A stretch of DNA of 64,000 bases. Source: Methanoculleus sp. 7T (GTDB lineage Archaea > Halobacteriota > Methanomicrobia > Methanomicrobiales > Methanoculleaceae). Position numbers and translations under genes: made by a program. A model generated the notes under the pieces. The model searched no databases, was not told the origin of the DNA, and saw only the letters and a list, made by a program, of their open reading frames with translations. The number at the start of each line of letters is the position of its first letter. The first letter of the stretch is position 1. This document shows positions 1 to 9,088 of the stretch, in pieces. The stretch lies in contig NZ_JALPRP010000001.1 in NCBI RefSeq assembly GCF_023195915.1, positions 434,001-498,000 on the forward strand, in the 5' to 3' direction.

Positions 1-2
1 AG

Positions 3-476
3 CCGACACCGGAGCCCTGTGAGACGTGCACCGTCCCTGAGGGATTCTGTGGGCCGCCCGCGGTCTGCCCGGGGAAGCCGGTGAATGGCACCTACGTCTT
101 CACGGACAAAAACGCCTACCGGACCGGGGAGGTGGTGGAGTTCGGCATCGTCAACTGCGGCGAGGAACGACGGGCGTTTGTCACCCCAGACCCGTGGTGG
201 ATTCAGAGATGGGTCGCGAACACATCTGGATGCACGCCGGAGAACTGCACCGGCGGCATGTGGGAGACCATCGGCCGCAGTGGGAGAGCTCATACAGGTG
301 ATATTGTATATCTCTATCCCGGAGATAACTGGACGGTGCAGTGGGATACAGCATCGTGGGATACTGCACTGGGGAAGAACGTGGAGTCGGTGGGCAACAG
401 CACTCTCACTCCCGGGACGTACCGGATATGGATATGGAACGGTATCAACATATCCAAGGAGTTCGAGTTTGTGTGA
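3..476 (+). CDS. C-terminal part of a secreted or surface protein (partial)
   Basis: The reading frame is open from the first bases of the window, so the gene begins upstream. A GTG at 81 is the first in-window start, but the frame before it has no stop and encodes a Pro/Glu/Cys-rich stretch (PTPEPCETC) of the kind that links a lipid anchor or signal peptide to a folded domain. The remaining part, from about residue 27, has alternating hydrophobic residues, several Trp and paired Cys, and ends in a short strand-rich tail (WIWNGINISKEFEFV), which looks like an immunoglobulin-like beta-sandwich. Extracytoplasmic location is inferred from the linker and cysteines. Function is unknown. It converges on polB. 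Confidence 0.6.
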   Translation, partial: PTPEPCETCTVPEGFCGPPAVCPGKPVNGTYVFTDKNAYRTGEVVEFGIVNCGEERRAFVTPDPWWIQRWVANTSGCTPENCTGGMWETIGRSGRAHTGDIVYLYPGDNWTVQWDTASWDTALGKNVESVGNSTLTPGTYRIWIWNGINISKEFEFV

Positions 477-577
477 AGAGGCGAAGCAGACAACTCCGGC
501 CCACGGAACCTGAGCACGCCATTTTCCGGGCGTAAATGGGGCCGACACAAACCGGGAGCGCAGGGGCCCCGGTCGGG

Positions 578-3025
578 TCACATCCCAAAATCAAAGAGCG
601 TCGTCCGTGTCGGGTCGACGTCATGCCAGTCCCACCCGAGCGGCTCGATGATCCTTGAAATGGGGCCCTTGAGCGTCTTCTCAAGCATCGTCTCCCAGTC
701 AACGACAAACTCGGGCGGCACCTGGTCGGCGTACTCGAAGCAGACCACGTCCGTCCTCGGGTACTTCTCCGTAACAGTCTTTATGTAGACGCGCTTCGGT
801 TTGCTGCCCCGCTTGAAGTCGGTCCCGAGGAATTCGTTCGAGTACTTGGCGCCCCGAATATGGGCGTCGTCGTTCTCGTAACTGTCCAGGTTCTTCCCGA
901 TACCACCCGGGATCCCGGTCTCGTCGAGGGAGTACTCCCCGCGGCGGTACTGCCTGATAACGTCGCGCAGGTAGGCCTGCACGTCCTCGAACGCATCTCC
1001 GCGAAGGATCATCTCGATGACTTCGCGCTGCACCTCCCGCGTGATCTGCGGCGAGTCGCTCCGCCGGATCTCGAACCCGACGACATCGACCTCGTCGACG
1101 TCCTTGCCCTCCTTCCAGACCAGGTGCCCGGCGTAGCGCTTCTTCTTGCCCGCCTGGAAGAAGCGGCGGTAGACCTTCTCGAACTTGATCGAGAAGTAGT
1201 GCGCATCGGCGTTGAGTTCACTCTTGGCGAAGTCGCCGTAACTCGCGTTCAGCCGGGCCTCGATTGCCCTCGCCCGTGCGATGGTTTCCTCAAGGTCCCC
1301 CGGCGGGACCTCGACCATGCAGGAGTCGGTATCGCCGTAGAGGACCGTGTAGCCGAGACCGGTGATGATGTCGCGGGTGTGCTTGATGATCGCCCGGCCG
1401 ACCGACGTGACGGCCGACCCGATCTCCCGGTCGTAGAGCCTGAACCGAGTGTAGCCCGAGACCCCGTAGTAGGAGTTCATGATCACCTTCAGGACGTTCT
1501 GCTGGAGGTCATAGAGGATGTACTCCGGCGACCCGAAGGGGTACTGGTTGCGGAGGCGCTTGCGGTCGTCCCGCTCCACAAGGAGTTCCGATATGATGCT
1601 CCGCGTCAGCCCGTCCGGCTCCCGAGAGAACCGGACGCCGTTTGGCGCCCGCAGTTCGCCGTTCGGGTTCTTCGTCTCGGGGGACGCGTTGATCGTCATC
1701 ATCGCCATCGGGTAGAGCGATTTCAGGTCGAGGACCACCACGTTCTCCCGCAGGCCTGTGGCCGGCTCAAAGACGGTCGCCCCCTCGAACTCGTCCCCGG
1801 CGGCGAGGCCCTTCGAGGGGAGGACGAACCTGCCCGACGCCTTCCGCAGGACGTAGATATCGATGACGTTCGAGGAGTTCAGCGTCCGGTCGAGCGGGCA
1901 CCCGACATACCGGGCGATCTCCCGGTAAAACTCGACGATGTTGTTCTTTTTGTCGATCCCGACGCAGAGCTCGACGTCCCGGCAGTTGTACTCCACAAGC
2001 CGTGCCGGGTCCGACCGCCAGAGCGACGTGATCGTGCCGGTGTAACGGACCTTCGTCTCCCCAAGTTCCTCCTCGGCGATCGCATCGAGCCGGTAGGACT
2101 CCTTCTGGGCCTGGTGCATCTTCCGGTAGGCGCCGAGGAGGTCGAATATCGACCTCCCACGGACGGCGTTGCGCTCTGTCTGTCCCGGGAGGCGCGCGAG
2201 ATCCTCACCGCGGAGGCCGAGTGCCGCCATCCGTTGCAGGATGTAGGGGATATCGAACTCCACGAAGTTCCAGCCCGAGAGGATATCCGGGTCGCGCTCC
2301 CTGACGTAGGAAACGAGACCTCGGAGCATCGAGACCTCGTCCGGGTATCGGATGACCCGGTGCTGCCCGTTGACGCAGAGGCCGGGCTCATCGACGGGTG
2401 CGTCGCCCGGGACGCCGCCGGGCAGCCAGAGGAGGGTCGTATAGTCCTCATCGAAAGAGTCCCAGCAGGTGACGCAGATGATCGGGTCCCGCTCCGGTTC
2501 CGGGAAACCCCGCTCGTCCACGCACTCGATATCCATGATGCAGGTCCGGGCGGGAGCCTTGATCTCGGCCGGCGCGAGTTTGCGGTAGTCGACCACGGAA
2601 GCGCCGGCAGGCAGTTCCACGCCCGCGGTAAGGCCGCAGTCGATCATGAACCTGGTGGAGAACGGGATGTCCGCCTCATAGTGCTGGAACTGGTTACGGG
2701 CGTCACGGACGTCGCCGGGGCGCCGGGTATAGAGCCGCCGCAACGCCTCGCCGCGGATGGAGCGGTAGGTCGCATCCGGCTCCATGTCGGCGACCTCACG
2801 CGGGAGAGGCGCGCCGTCAACCTGGTCGACGGGCGCGTAGAAATAGGGGCGGAAACCGGTCACGTCGACTTTGACGGCCTTCCCGGAGACGTCTCGGCCG
2901 AAGATATGGACGACCGGGATATCGACGCCGACGCTGTACTCCACTTGATGAATGCCGATCCTGGTCTTCCCGAAATCATCCAGAGTGGCCGAGGCGCTCA
3001 TGCGGGACTGTATCGGATCAGCCAT
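578..3025 (-). CDS. polB: DNA polymerase family B (replicative/repair, with 3'-5' exonuclease)
   Basis: 815-residue archaeal family B DNA polymerase. The proofreading exonuclease shows Exo I (MDIEC, near residue 164), Exo II (GWNFVEFDIPYI) and Exo III (YNCRDVEL). The polymerase shows motif A (DLKSLYPMA, near 433), motif B (KVIMNSYYG, near 512) and motif C (YGDTDS, near 563), the last two with the catalytic aspartates intact. No intein interrupts these motifs. The start was set at the ATG at 3025, since the open frame beyond it is the shadow of the upstream gene. That ATG overlaps the last 8 bases of the mdh-like gene, so the two are probably co-transcribed and translationally coupled. Length and motif order are normal for the family. 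Confidence 0.95.
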   Translation of the reverse strand: MADPIQSRMSASATLDDFGKTRIGIHQVEYSVGVDIPVVHIFGRDVSGKAVKVDVTGFRPYFYAPVDQVDGAPLPREVADMEPDATYRSIRGEALRRLYTRRPGDVRDARNQFQHYEADIPFSTRFMIDCGLTAGVELPAGASVVDYRKLAPAEIKAPARTCIMDIECVDERGFPEPERDPIICVTCWDSFDEDYTTLLWLPGGVPGDAPVDEPGLCVNGQHRVIRYPDEVSMLRGLVSYVRERDPDILSGWNFVEFDIPYILQRMAALGLRGEDLARLPGQTERNAVRGRSIFDLLGAYRKMHQAQKESYRLDAIAEEELGETKVRYTGTITSLWRSDPARLVEYNCRDVELCVGIDKKNNIVEFYREIARYVGCPLDRTLNSSNVIDIYVLRKASGRFVLPSKGLAAGDEFEGATVFEPATGLRENVVVLDLKSLYPMAMMTINASPETKNPNGELRAPNGVRFSREPDGLTRSIISELLVERDDRKRLRNQYPFGSPEYILYDLQQNVLKVIMNSYYGVSGYTRFRLYDREIGSAVTSVGRAIIKHTRDIITGLGYTVLYGDTDSCMVEVPPGDLEETIARARAIEARLNASYGDFAKSELNADAHYFSIKFEKVYRRFFQAGKKKRYAGHLVWKEGKDVDEVDVVGFEIRRSDSPQITREVQREVIEMILRGDAFEDVQAYLRDVIRQYRRGEYSLDETGIPGGIGKNLDSYENDDAHIRGAKYSNEFLGTDFKRGSKPKRVYIKTVTEKYPRTDVVCFEYADQVPPEFVVDWETMLEKTLKGPISRIIEPLGWDWHDVDPTRTTLFDFGM

Positions 3026-3884
3026 CGAATCTCCTGCAGAGGCTCTGTACAAACGCTCCCGCTTCCGCCATCTTCTCTTCCTCCCACGCATCGAGACGCC
3101 ACTCCTCGATGCCGAGGACCCCCTCGCGGCCGATCCGGGCAGGGACGCCGAGCGAGCAGCCGGAGAGGCCGTACTCACCGTCGAGCACGCACGAGCAGGG
3201 GAGCACCTCGCGCCGGTCGTCGAGGATCGCACGCATCAGCATCACGATGTGATACGCGGGACCGAAGACCGTTCCTCCCTTCCCGCGGATCACTTCCATG
3301 CTCGCTCCCCGCATCCGGGAGAGGATTGCTTCCCGCTCCTCGATACCGACAGCGGCGCCGGTCTTCGAGAAGAGCGGCACCTGGTGCTCGCCATGCTCGC
3401 CGAGCGCCCAGGCGGGGCCCGGGATCCCCGCCTCGCGGAGAAGGCAGGCTAAGCGGGCGCTGTCGAGTTGGCCGCCGAAACCGATGCACCGCTGCCGGTC
3501 GATGCCCATCATCTTCCAGAGGCCGTAGTTGTTTGCGTCCATGGGGTTGGTGATCGTGATGACGATCCCGGGAAACTCCTCCAGGTGTTCGCTGCAACGT
3601 TTCACTACCGGGATGTTGGCCTCAAGGAGGTCGGCCCGGGTCTTGACGTCGGGCGTTCTCGGGGTGCCTGCGGCAAAAATGAAGATATCGGCGTTCCGCA
3701 TTGCCGCGGTGTCGGTGGAGACCGTGACATCGATACCCGTGTGCTGCAGGTCAAGCACCTGTGCCCGGAGGATGGGCTCGTATGCGTCGTAGAGAATGAT
3801 CTCATCGGCGAGGCCGAGCGCGGCAGAGAGAAATGCCGTCTCGCCCCCCACCTTCCCTACACCTAATATTGCAAGCGAGGTCAT
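3018..3884 (-). CDS. mdh: Malate/lactate dehydrogenase family protein
   Basis: 288-residue NAD(P)-dependent 2-hydroxyacid dehydrogenase of the LDH/MDH family. The N terminus has the Rossmann motif GVGKVGGETA. The mobile-loop region reads GTPRTPDVKTR, with arginines in the places expected for dicarboxylate binding. TNPMDANNYG follows the central strand, and GEHGEHQVP contains the catalytic histidine. In methanogens without a full citric acid cycle this enzyme interconverts oxaloacetate and malate on the reductive branch toward 2-oxoglutarate or fumarate. The ATG at 3884 was chosen because the Rossmann strand begins directly after it. polB starts inside its last codons. Malate rather than lactate specificity is inferred. 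Confidence 0.85.
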   Translation of the reverse strand: MTSLAILGVGKVGGETAFLSAALGLADEIILYDAYEPILRAQVLDLQHTGIDVTVSTDTAAMRNADIFIFAAGTPRTPDVKTRADLLEANIPVVKRCSEHLEEFPGIVITITNPMDANNYGLWKMMGIDRQRCIGFGGQLDSARLACLLREAGIPGPAWALGEHGEHQVPLFSKTGAAVGIEEREAILSRMRGASMEVIRGKGGTVFGPAYHIVMLMRAILDDRREVLPCSCVLDGEYGLSGCSLGVPARIGREGVLGIEEWRLDAWEEEKMAEAGAFVQSLCRRFDG

Positions 3885-4056
3885 AGTATCTCGGTCCTGT
3901 GCGGATAGCGGTAAAAGACTGTGCGCGTGATTGGCCCTGCTGCACGGAGAATTACGGTCCGGCAGGAAAAAGAGGCGTCTCGCCGTCTTCCGTTCCGGTA
4001 TCCGGGCTCCGGGGAGCGGAGCACATATTTCTTCTTTATTATACTTGGCGCGAGAG

Positions 4057-4066
4057 TATAATAATA
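4057..4066 (+). promoter_or_regulatory. TATA box of pyrDK
   Basis: TATAATAATA centred about 27 bases before the pyrD ATG at 4088, with no Shine-Dalgarno sequence between them. This geometry predicts a transcript that starts at or next to the start codon (leaderless), which is common in archaea. Confidence 0.6.
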
Positions 4067-4087
4067 CCTCACTCCCACCTTTTTTCA

Positions 4088-4975
4088 ATGGTTGCGCTTT
4101 ATCCTGGCCCTATCGAGGTCGGCGGCATCCGGCTGAAGAATCACCTTCTGCTGGCGGCCGGCATCCTCGGAACCACCGGGGCGTCGCTCGCCCGTATCCT
4201 GCACAACGGTGCAGGCGGTGTGGTCACGAAGTCCATCGGCCCGAGCCCAAAAGAGGGGCACCCGGGACCCTGCCTGATCGTCGTCGACGGCGGCATCATC
4301 AACGCCATGGGGCTGCCGAACCCTTCGGCCGCGTTCACGGAGGAACTGGCCGTTCTGCAGGGGGAGCCGGTGGTCGTGAGCATCTTCGGAGGAACGCCGG
4401 AGGAGTTCCGGACGGTCGCCGGATGGTTCTCGGGCAAGGTGTCCGGGCTTGAGTTGAACCTCTCCTGCCCCCACGCGGAGGGCTACGGGGCGGCGATCGG
4501 GAGCGATCCCGATATGGTGGAGGAGTGCACGAGGGCGGTGGCCTCCCTCGGGGTCCCGACCTGGGTGAAACTCACCCCGAATGTCGCCGATATCGGGGAG
4601 ATCGGGGCGGCCGCGGAGCGCGGCGGGGCGAACGCGATCGTTGCGGTCAACACGGTGAAGGCAATGCGGATATCGACGGCTCTCCGCCGGCCGGTGCTCG
4701 GGAACCATTTCGGCGGGCTCTCCGGGAAGGCGATCTTTCCGGTCGCCGTCCGGTGCGTCTACGACCTCTACGAGGCATGCTCCATCCCGATCGTCGGGTG
4801 CGGCGGGGTCTCCACCGCAGACAACGTCGTCGAGATGATGATGGCGGGTGCGAGCGCCGTCGAGATCGGAAGCGCCGTCGTCGACGACATCGGCATCTTC
4901 GGCACGATCGCGAAGGACCTCTACAGCCACGACGGCATCGACGCACGCGAGATCGTGGGGTGTGCCCATGAATGA
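4088..4975 (+). CDS. pyrD: Dihydroorotate dehydrogenase, catalytic subunit (class 1B)
   Basis: 295-residue FMN-dependent dihydroorotate dehydrogenase, which oxidises dihydroorotate to orotate in pyrimidine synthesis. The active-site loop NLSCPH carries Cys127, the catalytic base of class 1 enzymes (class 2 uses Ser). VKLTPNVADI, AVNTVKAM and the phosphate-binding end GCGGVSTADNVVEMMMAGA / VEIGSAV support an FMN-binding TIM barrel. The start is the ATG at 4088, set by the TATA box; the open frame extending upstream is not conserved-looking sequence. The stop overlaps the pyrK start by 8 bases, as expected for the class 1B PyrD-PyrK heterotetramer that passes electrons to a pyridine nucleotide or another carrier. 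Confidence 0.95.
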   Translation: MVALYPGPIEVGGIRLKNHLLLAAGILGTTGASLARILHNGAGGVVTKSIGPSPKEGHPGPCLIVVDGGIINAMGLPNPSAAFTEELAVLQGEPVVVSIFGGTPEEFRTVAGWFSGKVSGLELNLSCPHAEGYGAAIGSDPDMVEECTRAVASLGVPTWVKLTPNVADIGEIGAAAERGGANAIVAVNTVKAMRISTALRRPVLGNHFGGLSGKAIFPVAVRCVYDLYEACSIPIVGCGGVSTADNVVEMMMAGASAVEIGSAVVDDIGIFGTIAKDLYSHDGIDAREIVGCAHE

Positions 4976-5732
4976 GCAGATGCCCATAGGGGTTACGTTA
5001 AAAGAAATAATTCAGGAGACGCCGTCGATCAGGACGTTCGTCTTCGACCGCGAGATCGAAGCCCGGCCGGGCCAGTTCGTGATGGTCTGGGTGCCGGGCG
5101 TCGACGAGATCCCGATGGCTCTCTCTTCTCCGTCGTCGATCACCGTCCTCAAGGCCGGGGATGCGACCGGCGCACTCTTCACGATGCACGAGGGCGACCG
5201 GATCGGGATCAGGGGTCCGTACGGGAACGGCTTTACGGTCACCGGGAGGACCCTTGCCGTCGCCGGCGGCGTCGGCGCATCCCCGCTGCTGCCGCTTGTC
5301 GCGGCCGGGCAGGTGGATACCTTCCTCCTCGGTGCCCGGACGGCCTCCGAACTCCTCTTCGCAGACCGGATACGGGGAGCGGCGACACTGATGGTCGCGA
5401 CCGACGACGGCACGGCCGGCCACCATGGGTTCGTGACCCAACTCTTATCGAGGGTGGACCTCGCAGACTTCAACCATATCTGCGTCTGCGGGCCTGAGGT
5501 CATGATGGCGGCGGTGCTCGCAGTCCTCGACCGGGAAGGGTGTGCGGAGCGGGGGCAGTTCTCTCTGCACCGCTACATGAAGTGCGGGGTCGGCGTCTGC
5601 GGGTCGTGCTGCACCGACCCGCACGGTCTCCGGGTCTGCAGGGACGGACCCGTCTTCTCCGGAGACGTCCTGCTCGGGAGCGAGTTCGGGCACTACGCGC
5701 GCGACGCGAGCGGGAGCAGGCACAAGGTCTAG
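4968..5732 (+). CDS. pyrK: Dihydroorotate dehydrogenase electron-transfer subunit
   Basis: 254-residue flavin- and iron-sulfur-containing partner of PyrD. The N-terminal FAD barrel contains the RPGQFVMVW motif. The NAD-binding half has AGGVGASPLLPL and the CGPEVMM signature. A C-terminal [2Fe-2S] cluster is bound by Cys206, Cys211, Cys214 and Cys224 (CGVGVCGSC plus a later Cys), the usual PyrK spacing. The start ATG at 4968 overlaps the end of pyrD, indicating translational coupling. It converges on the beta-propeller gene with only about 19 bases between stops. Confidence 0.95.
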   Translation: MNEQMPIGVTLKEIIQETPSIRTFVFDREIEARPGQFVMVWVPGVDEIPMALSSPSSITVLKAGDATGALFTMHEGDRIGIRGPYGNGFTVTGRTLAVAGGVGASPLLPLVAAGQVDTFLLGARTASELLFADRIRGAATLMVATDDGTAGHHGFVTQLLSRVDLADFNHICVCGPEVMMAAVLAVLDREGCAERGQFSLHRYMKCGVGVCGSCCTDPHGLRVCRDGPVFSGDVLLGSEFGHYARDASGSRHKV

Positions 5733-5751
5733 TGCCTTCTCCAAAGCGAGG

Positions 5752-6999
5752 TCAGGCGAGGAAGTCATCCTGCGGCTTGAAGAGGAGGGAGAGGATATTC
5801 TCCAGCCATCCGAACATCTGCGAGGTGATGGAGCCTTCTTCCCCCTCGGCTTGGGCGCTGACCTCCGCCGCCGGACCCGCGCTCCCGTTCGTAGGAGTCG
5901 GGGAGACAGTCACGGTCTCCGGGATGGCGGTCTCGTTCACCACGGCACCCGAATTATTGCTCTCGAAGAGAGTCGCGTCCCGCGTGAAGAGGTGGATGGA
6001 CCGGTCGCCGTCGCCGCCCCCGACGACGAGGAGCGAGCCGTCGGGGGTAGCGGCAATCGACTCTACGCGGCCGTCGATGGCGATCTTCTGGATCTCGGCC
6101 CCCGTGCGGTCGAGGATGAAGACCGTCTTGCCGGATGCGGCAAAGACCTCTCTCGCCTCATTTGTCAGCGCCGTCGAGAGGACGGCATCTCTGGTGGGAT
6201 ACTTCCAGAGGTGCTCGCCTTCACCCGTGGAGAGGTAGACGCACCGGTCATACGACCCTGCGGCCACGAACCGCCCGTCGGGGGTGAGGGCGATGCCCTT
6301 CACGCACTTGCCGGTCCCGTAACTCCAGGACTCACCCTGTCTGCTGTTGAGGTAGTAGACTCCCTGGTCGTCGCAGCCGACCGCAACGATGCGGCCGTTG
6401 TCGGAGATTGCGATGCCGTAACTATCGGTCCCCATATCGTAGTCCCAGAGCGTCTTCTTGTTGCGGTCGAAGAGATAGACCGCACCGTTGTCGCATCCTG
6501 CGGCGACATACGTGCCGTTCGATGAGAGAGCAACGCTATGGTAGACGAACGTCGTCTTCTCGGTCCAGAGCAGGTTTCCGTCTCTGTCAAAGAGATAGAG
6601 TTTGTCTGCAGCGACGCCGATACGCGACCCTTCCGGCGATATCCCGACACCGTTCACCTTGGAGCCGACGGCGGCCTTCCAGAGAACGTCTCCCTCCCGG
6701 TTCAGGAGGTACACAACCGGGCCCGCACCTGCGACGACCGTGGAGCCGTCTCGGGCAATGGCCACAGAACCGACGGCATCGTTGGCTCCCAGATCCCAGA
6801 CGGGCGTGTATGCTCCTTCAGTAGCAGAGGCGAACCCGCACAGGGCAGCGGCAAGACAGCAGAACAGGAGGAGCAATGCCGAGAGACGTCCTGCAGGAGC
6901 TCTGCGGCCCTTATATTCGGACCATATTCGTCGCGCTGACCCTGATTTGGATCGATAATCTACGTTAGAATTGGTTGAAGTCACTTCCCCCGATGACAT
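5752..6999 (-). CDS. Secreted beta-propeller (PQQ/WD40-like repeat) protein
   Basis: About 415 residues. The N terminus is charged (KGRRAPAGR) and followed by a hydrophobic signal sequence (LSALLLLFCCLAAALCGFASA). The body consists of about seven repeats of roughly 40 residues, each with a hydrophobic strand, a 'DG' or 'NG' turn, 'VAAG' and then an aromatic strand such as VYLFDR, which marks a PQQ-like or WD40-like propeller facing the outside. The tail is Glu/Gly-rich and ends in an amphipathic segment (MFGWLENILSLLFKP) that could hold it at the membrane. No catalytic residues are apparent, so a scaffold or sensor role is more likely than an enzyme. The ATG at 6999 fits the TATA box at 7024-7030; an open frame continues further upstream but lies before the promoter. 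Confidence 0.75.
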   Translation of the reverse strand: MSSGEVTSTNSNVDYRSKSGSARRIWSEYKGRRAPAGRLSALLLLFCCLAAALCGFASATEGAYTPVWDLGANDAVGSVAIARDGSTVVAGAGPVVYLLNREGDVLWKAAVGSKVNGVGISPEGSRIGVAADKLYLFDRDGNLLWTEKTTFVYHSVALSSNGTYVAAGCDNGAVYLFDRNKKTLWDYDMGTDSYGIAISDNGRIVAVGCDDQGVYYLNSRQGESWSYGTGKCVKGIALTPDGRFVAAGSYDRCVYLSTGEGEHLWKYPTRDAVLSTALTNEAREVFAASGKTVFILDRTGAEIQKIAIDGRVESIAATPDGSLLVVGGGDGDRSIHLFTRDATLFESNNSGAVVNETAIPETVTVSPTPTNGSAGPAAEVSAQAEGEEGSITSQMFGWLENILSLLFKPQDDFLA

Positions 7000-7023
7000 T
7001 AGGCCCTGACTACTCAGAGATCC

Positions 7024-7030
7024 TATATAT
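7024..7030 (-). promoter_or_regulatory. TATA box of the beta-propeller gene
   Basis: On the minus strand this reads ATATATA, centred 28 bases before the ATG at 6999, the spacing expected for a leaderless archaeal transcript. Confidence 0.55.
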
Positions 7031-7497
7031 GTCTTATGGGGAGACCCGCAACACCTGCTTTCCTGACGGTGCGCCGGCACCCGCCCAATCCCAGCCCGCT
7101 CGGGGTTTCGGGAAGGGCATATCATAAAACGCCGATGAGGCTATGTCCTCCGCGGGCTCGATTGATGAAGATCAGGGCGATGGCTGCAGATCCACCGGAT
7201 AGGGTTTGTCTCCGCCAATTTTCATACACTAGACCGCGGCAGACTGCGAGGAACGACGGAGCATCCGGAGTCGGAGCCCCATGGGGTGCGCAAGTCCGGT
7301 GGAGACCGGTTGATGGAGGCATGCGAGTGGATCAAGGCCGGCAAAAGCGCCCATCAATTGAGGATATCACAGGGGCTCGTTATGAGGGCGACCCAAAATT
7401 CCTCCCGGTGAAAGCAGAGGGAAGGATTCTCCAGGGCCGATCGTCGTACAAAAATTCGGTCGGGCAACAAAGGAGCGTCTAATCTTTTCCCGCCCGC
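7031..7497. other. 467-base stretch without a recognisable gene; possible structured RNA
   Basis: No convincing protein is visible; an open frame at 7036-7482 on the plus strand has no recognisable domain and an unnatural composition in its first half. The segment 7231-7476 has several local inverted repeats: a CCCC/GGGG hairpin near 7277, CCGGT-ggag-ACCGG at 7296-7309, and GGCCGA pairing with TCGGTC near 7435-7460. Its ends, AGACCGC at 7231 and GCGTCT near 7475, could pair with one bulge. It was compared by eye with RNase P and SRP RNA and lacks their conserved cores. It is either an unknown structured RNA, a decayed gene or a long 3' region of mobA. Confidence 0.3.
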
Positions 7498-8133
7498 TTA
7501 CGACGGTTCCTCTCCCGGCCCGCATGCACTGCCCCCGTCGCACTCGGCCGACGGGTCGATCGTCTTGAGGTCTTCGAGGTTGTTGATGTTCGTAAACGTC
7601 AGGAGATCCGGGTCGATCTTCCGGATCCTCTCAACACCCACATACCGGGTGTTGAGACTCCTCACCATCGCACGGAGCGAGAGGGACTCGTGCTCTTCCA
7701 AGTAGGTAAGCAGTGCGCTACGCCGATAGACCGCATGGAGCGGTTCGAGCATATCGGCGTTCCAGCAAGGAATGGCGGCATCGTAGTCATCAACGGCGTC
7801 AAAGAGCAGCCGCACCACCTCCGGATTGATACAGGGCATATCGCAGGCGGCGACAAAGATGCACTCGCCGTGCACCGCGAGCGCCCCCGCGTGCAGGCCG
7901 CCGATGGGCCCGAGACCTCTCCGGACGTCCGGTATGCACCTGATATCCCCAAGATGGCAGAACCGCTCGCACTGGCCCGGGTCTCGGGCGACCACCACAA
8001 TCTCGTCCACCACCTCTCGGAGGGTGCCGATGAGGCGGTCGATGAAGGTCTGGCCCTGAAACGTGAAGAAGTACTTCTCCCGCCCGCCGGCACGCCGTGC
8101 CGCTCCCCCGACCAGGACAATCGCCGACCGCAT
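7498..8133 (-). CDS. mobA: MobA-like molybdenum cofactor guanylyltransferase
   Basis: 211-residue NTP transferase of the MobA/GlmU fold. The nucleotide-binding loop is LVGGAARRAGGREK, a variant of the LAGGxSxRMGxxK signature in which Ser and Met are replaced but the final lysine is kept. GLGPIGGLHAGA and the metal-binding CDMPCI are present. MobA transfers GMP to molybdopterin to make the guanine dinucleotide form used by formate dehydrogenase and formylmethanofuran dehydrogenase, both central in this metabolism. It is the last gene of a minus-strand run (helicase, ogt, panE, mobA) with a 15-base gap to panE. A related nucleotidyltransferase role cannot be excluded. Confidence 0.8.
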   Translation of the reverse strand: MRSAIVLVGGAARRAGGREKYFFTFQGQTFIDRLIGTLREVVDEIVVVARDPGQCERFCHLGDIRCIPDVRRGLGPIGGLHAGALAVHGECIFVAACDMPCINPEVVRLLFDAVDDYDAAIPCWNADMLEPLHAVYRRSALLTYLEEHESLSLRAMVRSLNTRYVGVERIRKIDPDLLTFTNINNLEDLKTIDPSAECDGGSACGPGEEPS

Positions 8134-8148
8134 ATCCCTTCCCCGACC

Positions 8149-9060
8149 TCAGAGCCGCTCCCTGAAGCGAATCAGTTCGGCGATACAGGTGTTGTAGGGT
8201 GCGTCGATACCGTGTTTCCGGGCGAGGGCCGCCACCGCACCGTTCAGGAAGTCGATCTCGGTCCTCCGCCCCAGCGTGAGGTCTTGGAGCATCGAGGAGT
8301 GATGGGCGGCTGTCGCCGGGAGCTGCTCGGTCTTAAGATATTCCAGATACGCCGCTGGCGTCTCCCAGGGGAGGGTGACGCCCTCGGCCTCAACCACCCG
8401 GTAGGCTTCCCTGACGATCGCGGTGACGATCGCCCACGCGTGCGGGTCGGCGAGCGCCCCGTAGGGGACGTTCGTGACGGCACCGAGCGGATTTAATGCG
8501 CAGTTATAGAGGGTCTTCGACCAGAGGTCGCTCTTGATCCCGTCGGTCGTTTCCACCCGGATGCCGGCCTTCCGAATGAGTTCTGCGAGAGTCCCGACCG
8601 CGTCGTCCATGCCCGACGGGAACCGCCCGAGTTTCATGGGCGCCGCCTCTACCGAGACATGGACCGACGCATCGCCGCGCCACTCAAACCCGGTGATAAT
8701 CATCCCGCCGATGACCCGGTCGGTGAACCGCTCGATGATCTCCTCGTTTCCGATGCCGTTCTGGAGGCTGACCACCTCACGCCCCCGGATAGCGTCGGCG
8801 AACTGGCGACAGACCGCCTCGGTGTCAGTGGACTTTGCGGTGACGATGTAGTAGTCGGCGTCCCGCCACGCATCCGGAAGGTCCTCGGAGCAACTGAAGC
8901 GGTACGCGCCCTCTCCCCATATGCCGGTCATCAGGAGACCCCGTTCCCGCACCGCATCGGCATGCCGCCTCCTGGCGACGGCATGCACGTCCGCGACGCG
9001 GGATAACTTTGCAGCGACGGTCAGGCCGACCGCCCCCGCACCCAGGACCACGATCTTCAT
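8149..9060 (-). CDS. panE: 2-dehydropantoate 2-reductase (ketopantoate reductase)
   Basis: 303 residues. The N-terminal Rossmann motif is GAGAVGLTVAAKL, and the central part reads TAKSTDTEAV and LQNGIGNEE. The catalytic-lysine segment is SDLWSKTLYNCALNPLGAV, and the C-terminal helical part ends SSMLQDLTLGRRTEIDFLNGA, all features of the PanE/ApbA family. It reduces ketopantoate to pantoate with NAD(P)H, the archaeal route into coenzyme A. It lies 28 bases after ogt and 15 before mobA on the same strand, so probably one transcript. The cofactor preference is not determined here. Confidence 0.92.
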   Translation of the reverse strand: MKIVVLGAGAVGLTVAAKLSRVADVHAVARRRHADAVRERGLLMTGIWGEGAYRFSCSEDLPDAWRDADYYIVTAKSTDTEAVCRQFADAIRGREVVSLQNGIGNEEIIERFTDRVIGGMIITGFEWRGDASVHVSVEAAPMKLGRFPSGMDDAVGTLAELIRKAGIRVETTDGIKSDLWSKTLYNCALNPLGAVTNVPYGALADPHAWAIVTAIVREAYRVVEAEGVTLPWETPAAYLEYLKTEQLPATAAHHSSMLQDLTLGRRTEIDFLNGAVAALARKHGIDAPYNTCIAELIRFRERL

Positions 9061-9088
9061 ATCTGTTATTGTTTGGCAGGGTTACCAG

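Noticed and set aside
860-3553. 897-residue plus-strand open frame
   Set aside because: It is antisense to polB and mdh, has no recognisable domain and the composition of a GC-rich shadow frame.
7231-7476. RNase P RNA or SRP RNA
   Set aside because: GAGGAACGAC only partly resembles the CR-I core, no CR-V (ACAGAA..GGCUUA type) is found, and no SRP S-domain motif is seen.
7036-7482. 148-residue plus-strand protein
   Set aside because: It overlaps the promoter of the propeller gene, has no ribosome site, and shows no recognisable fold.
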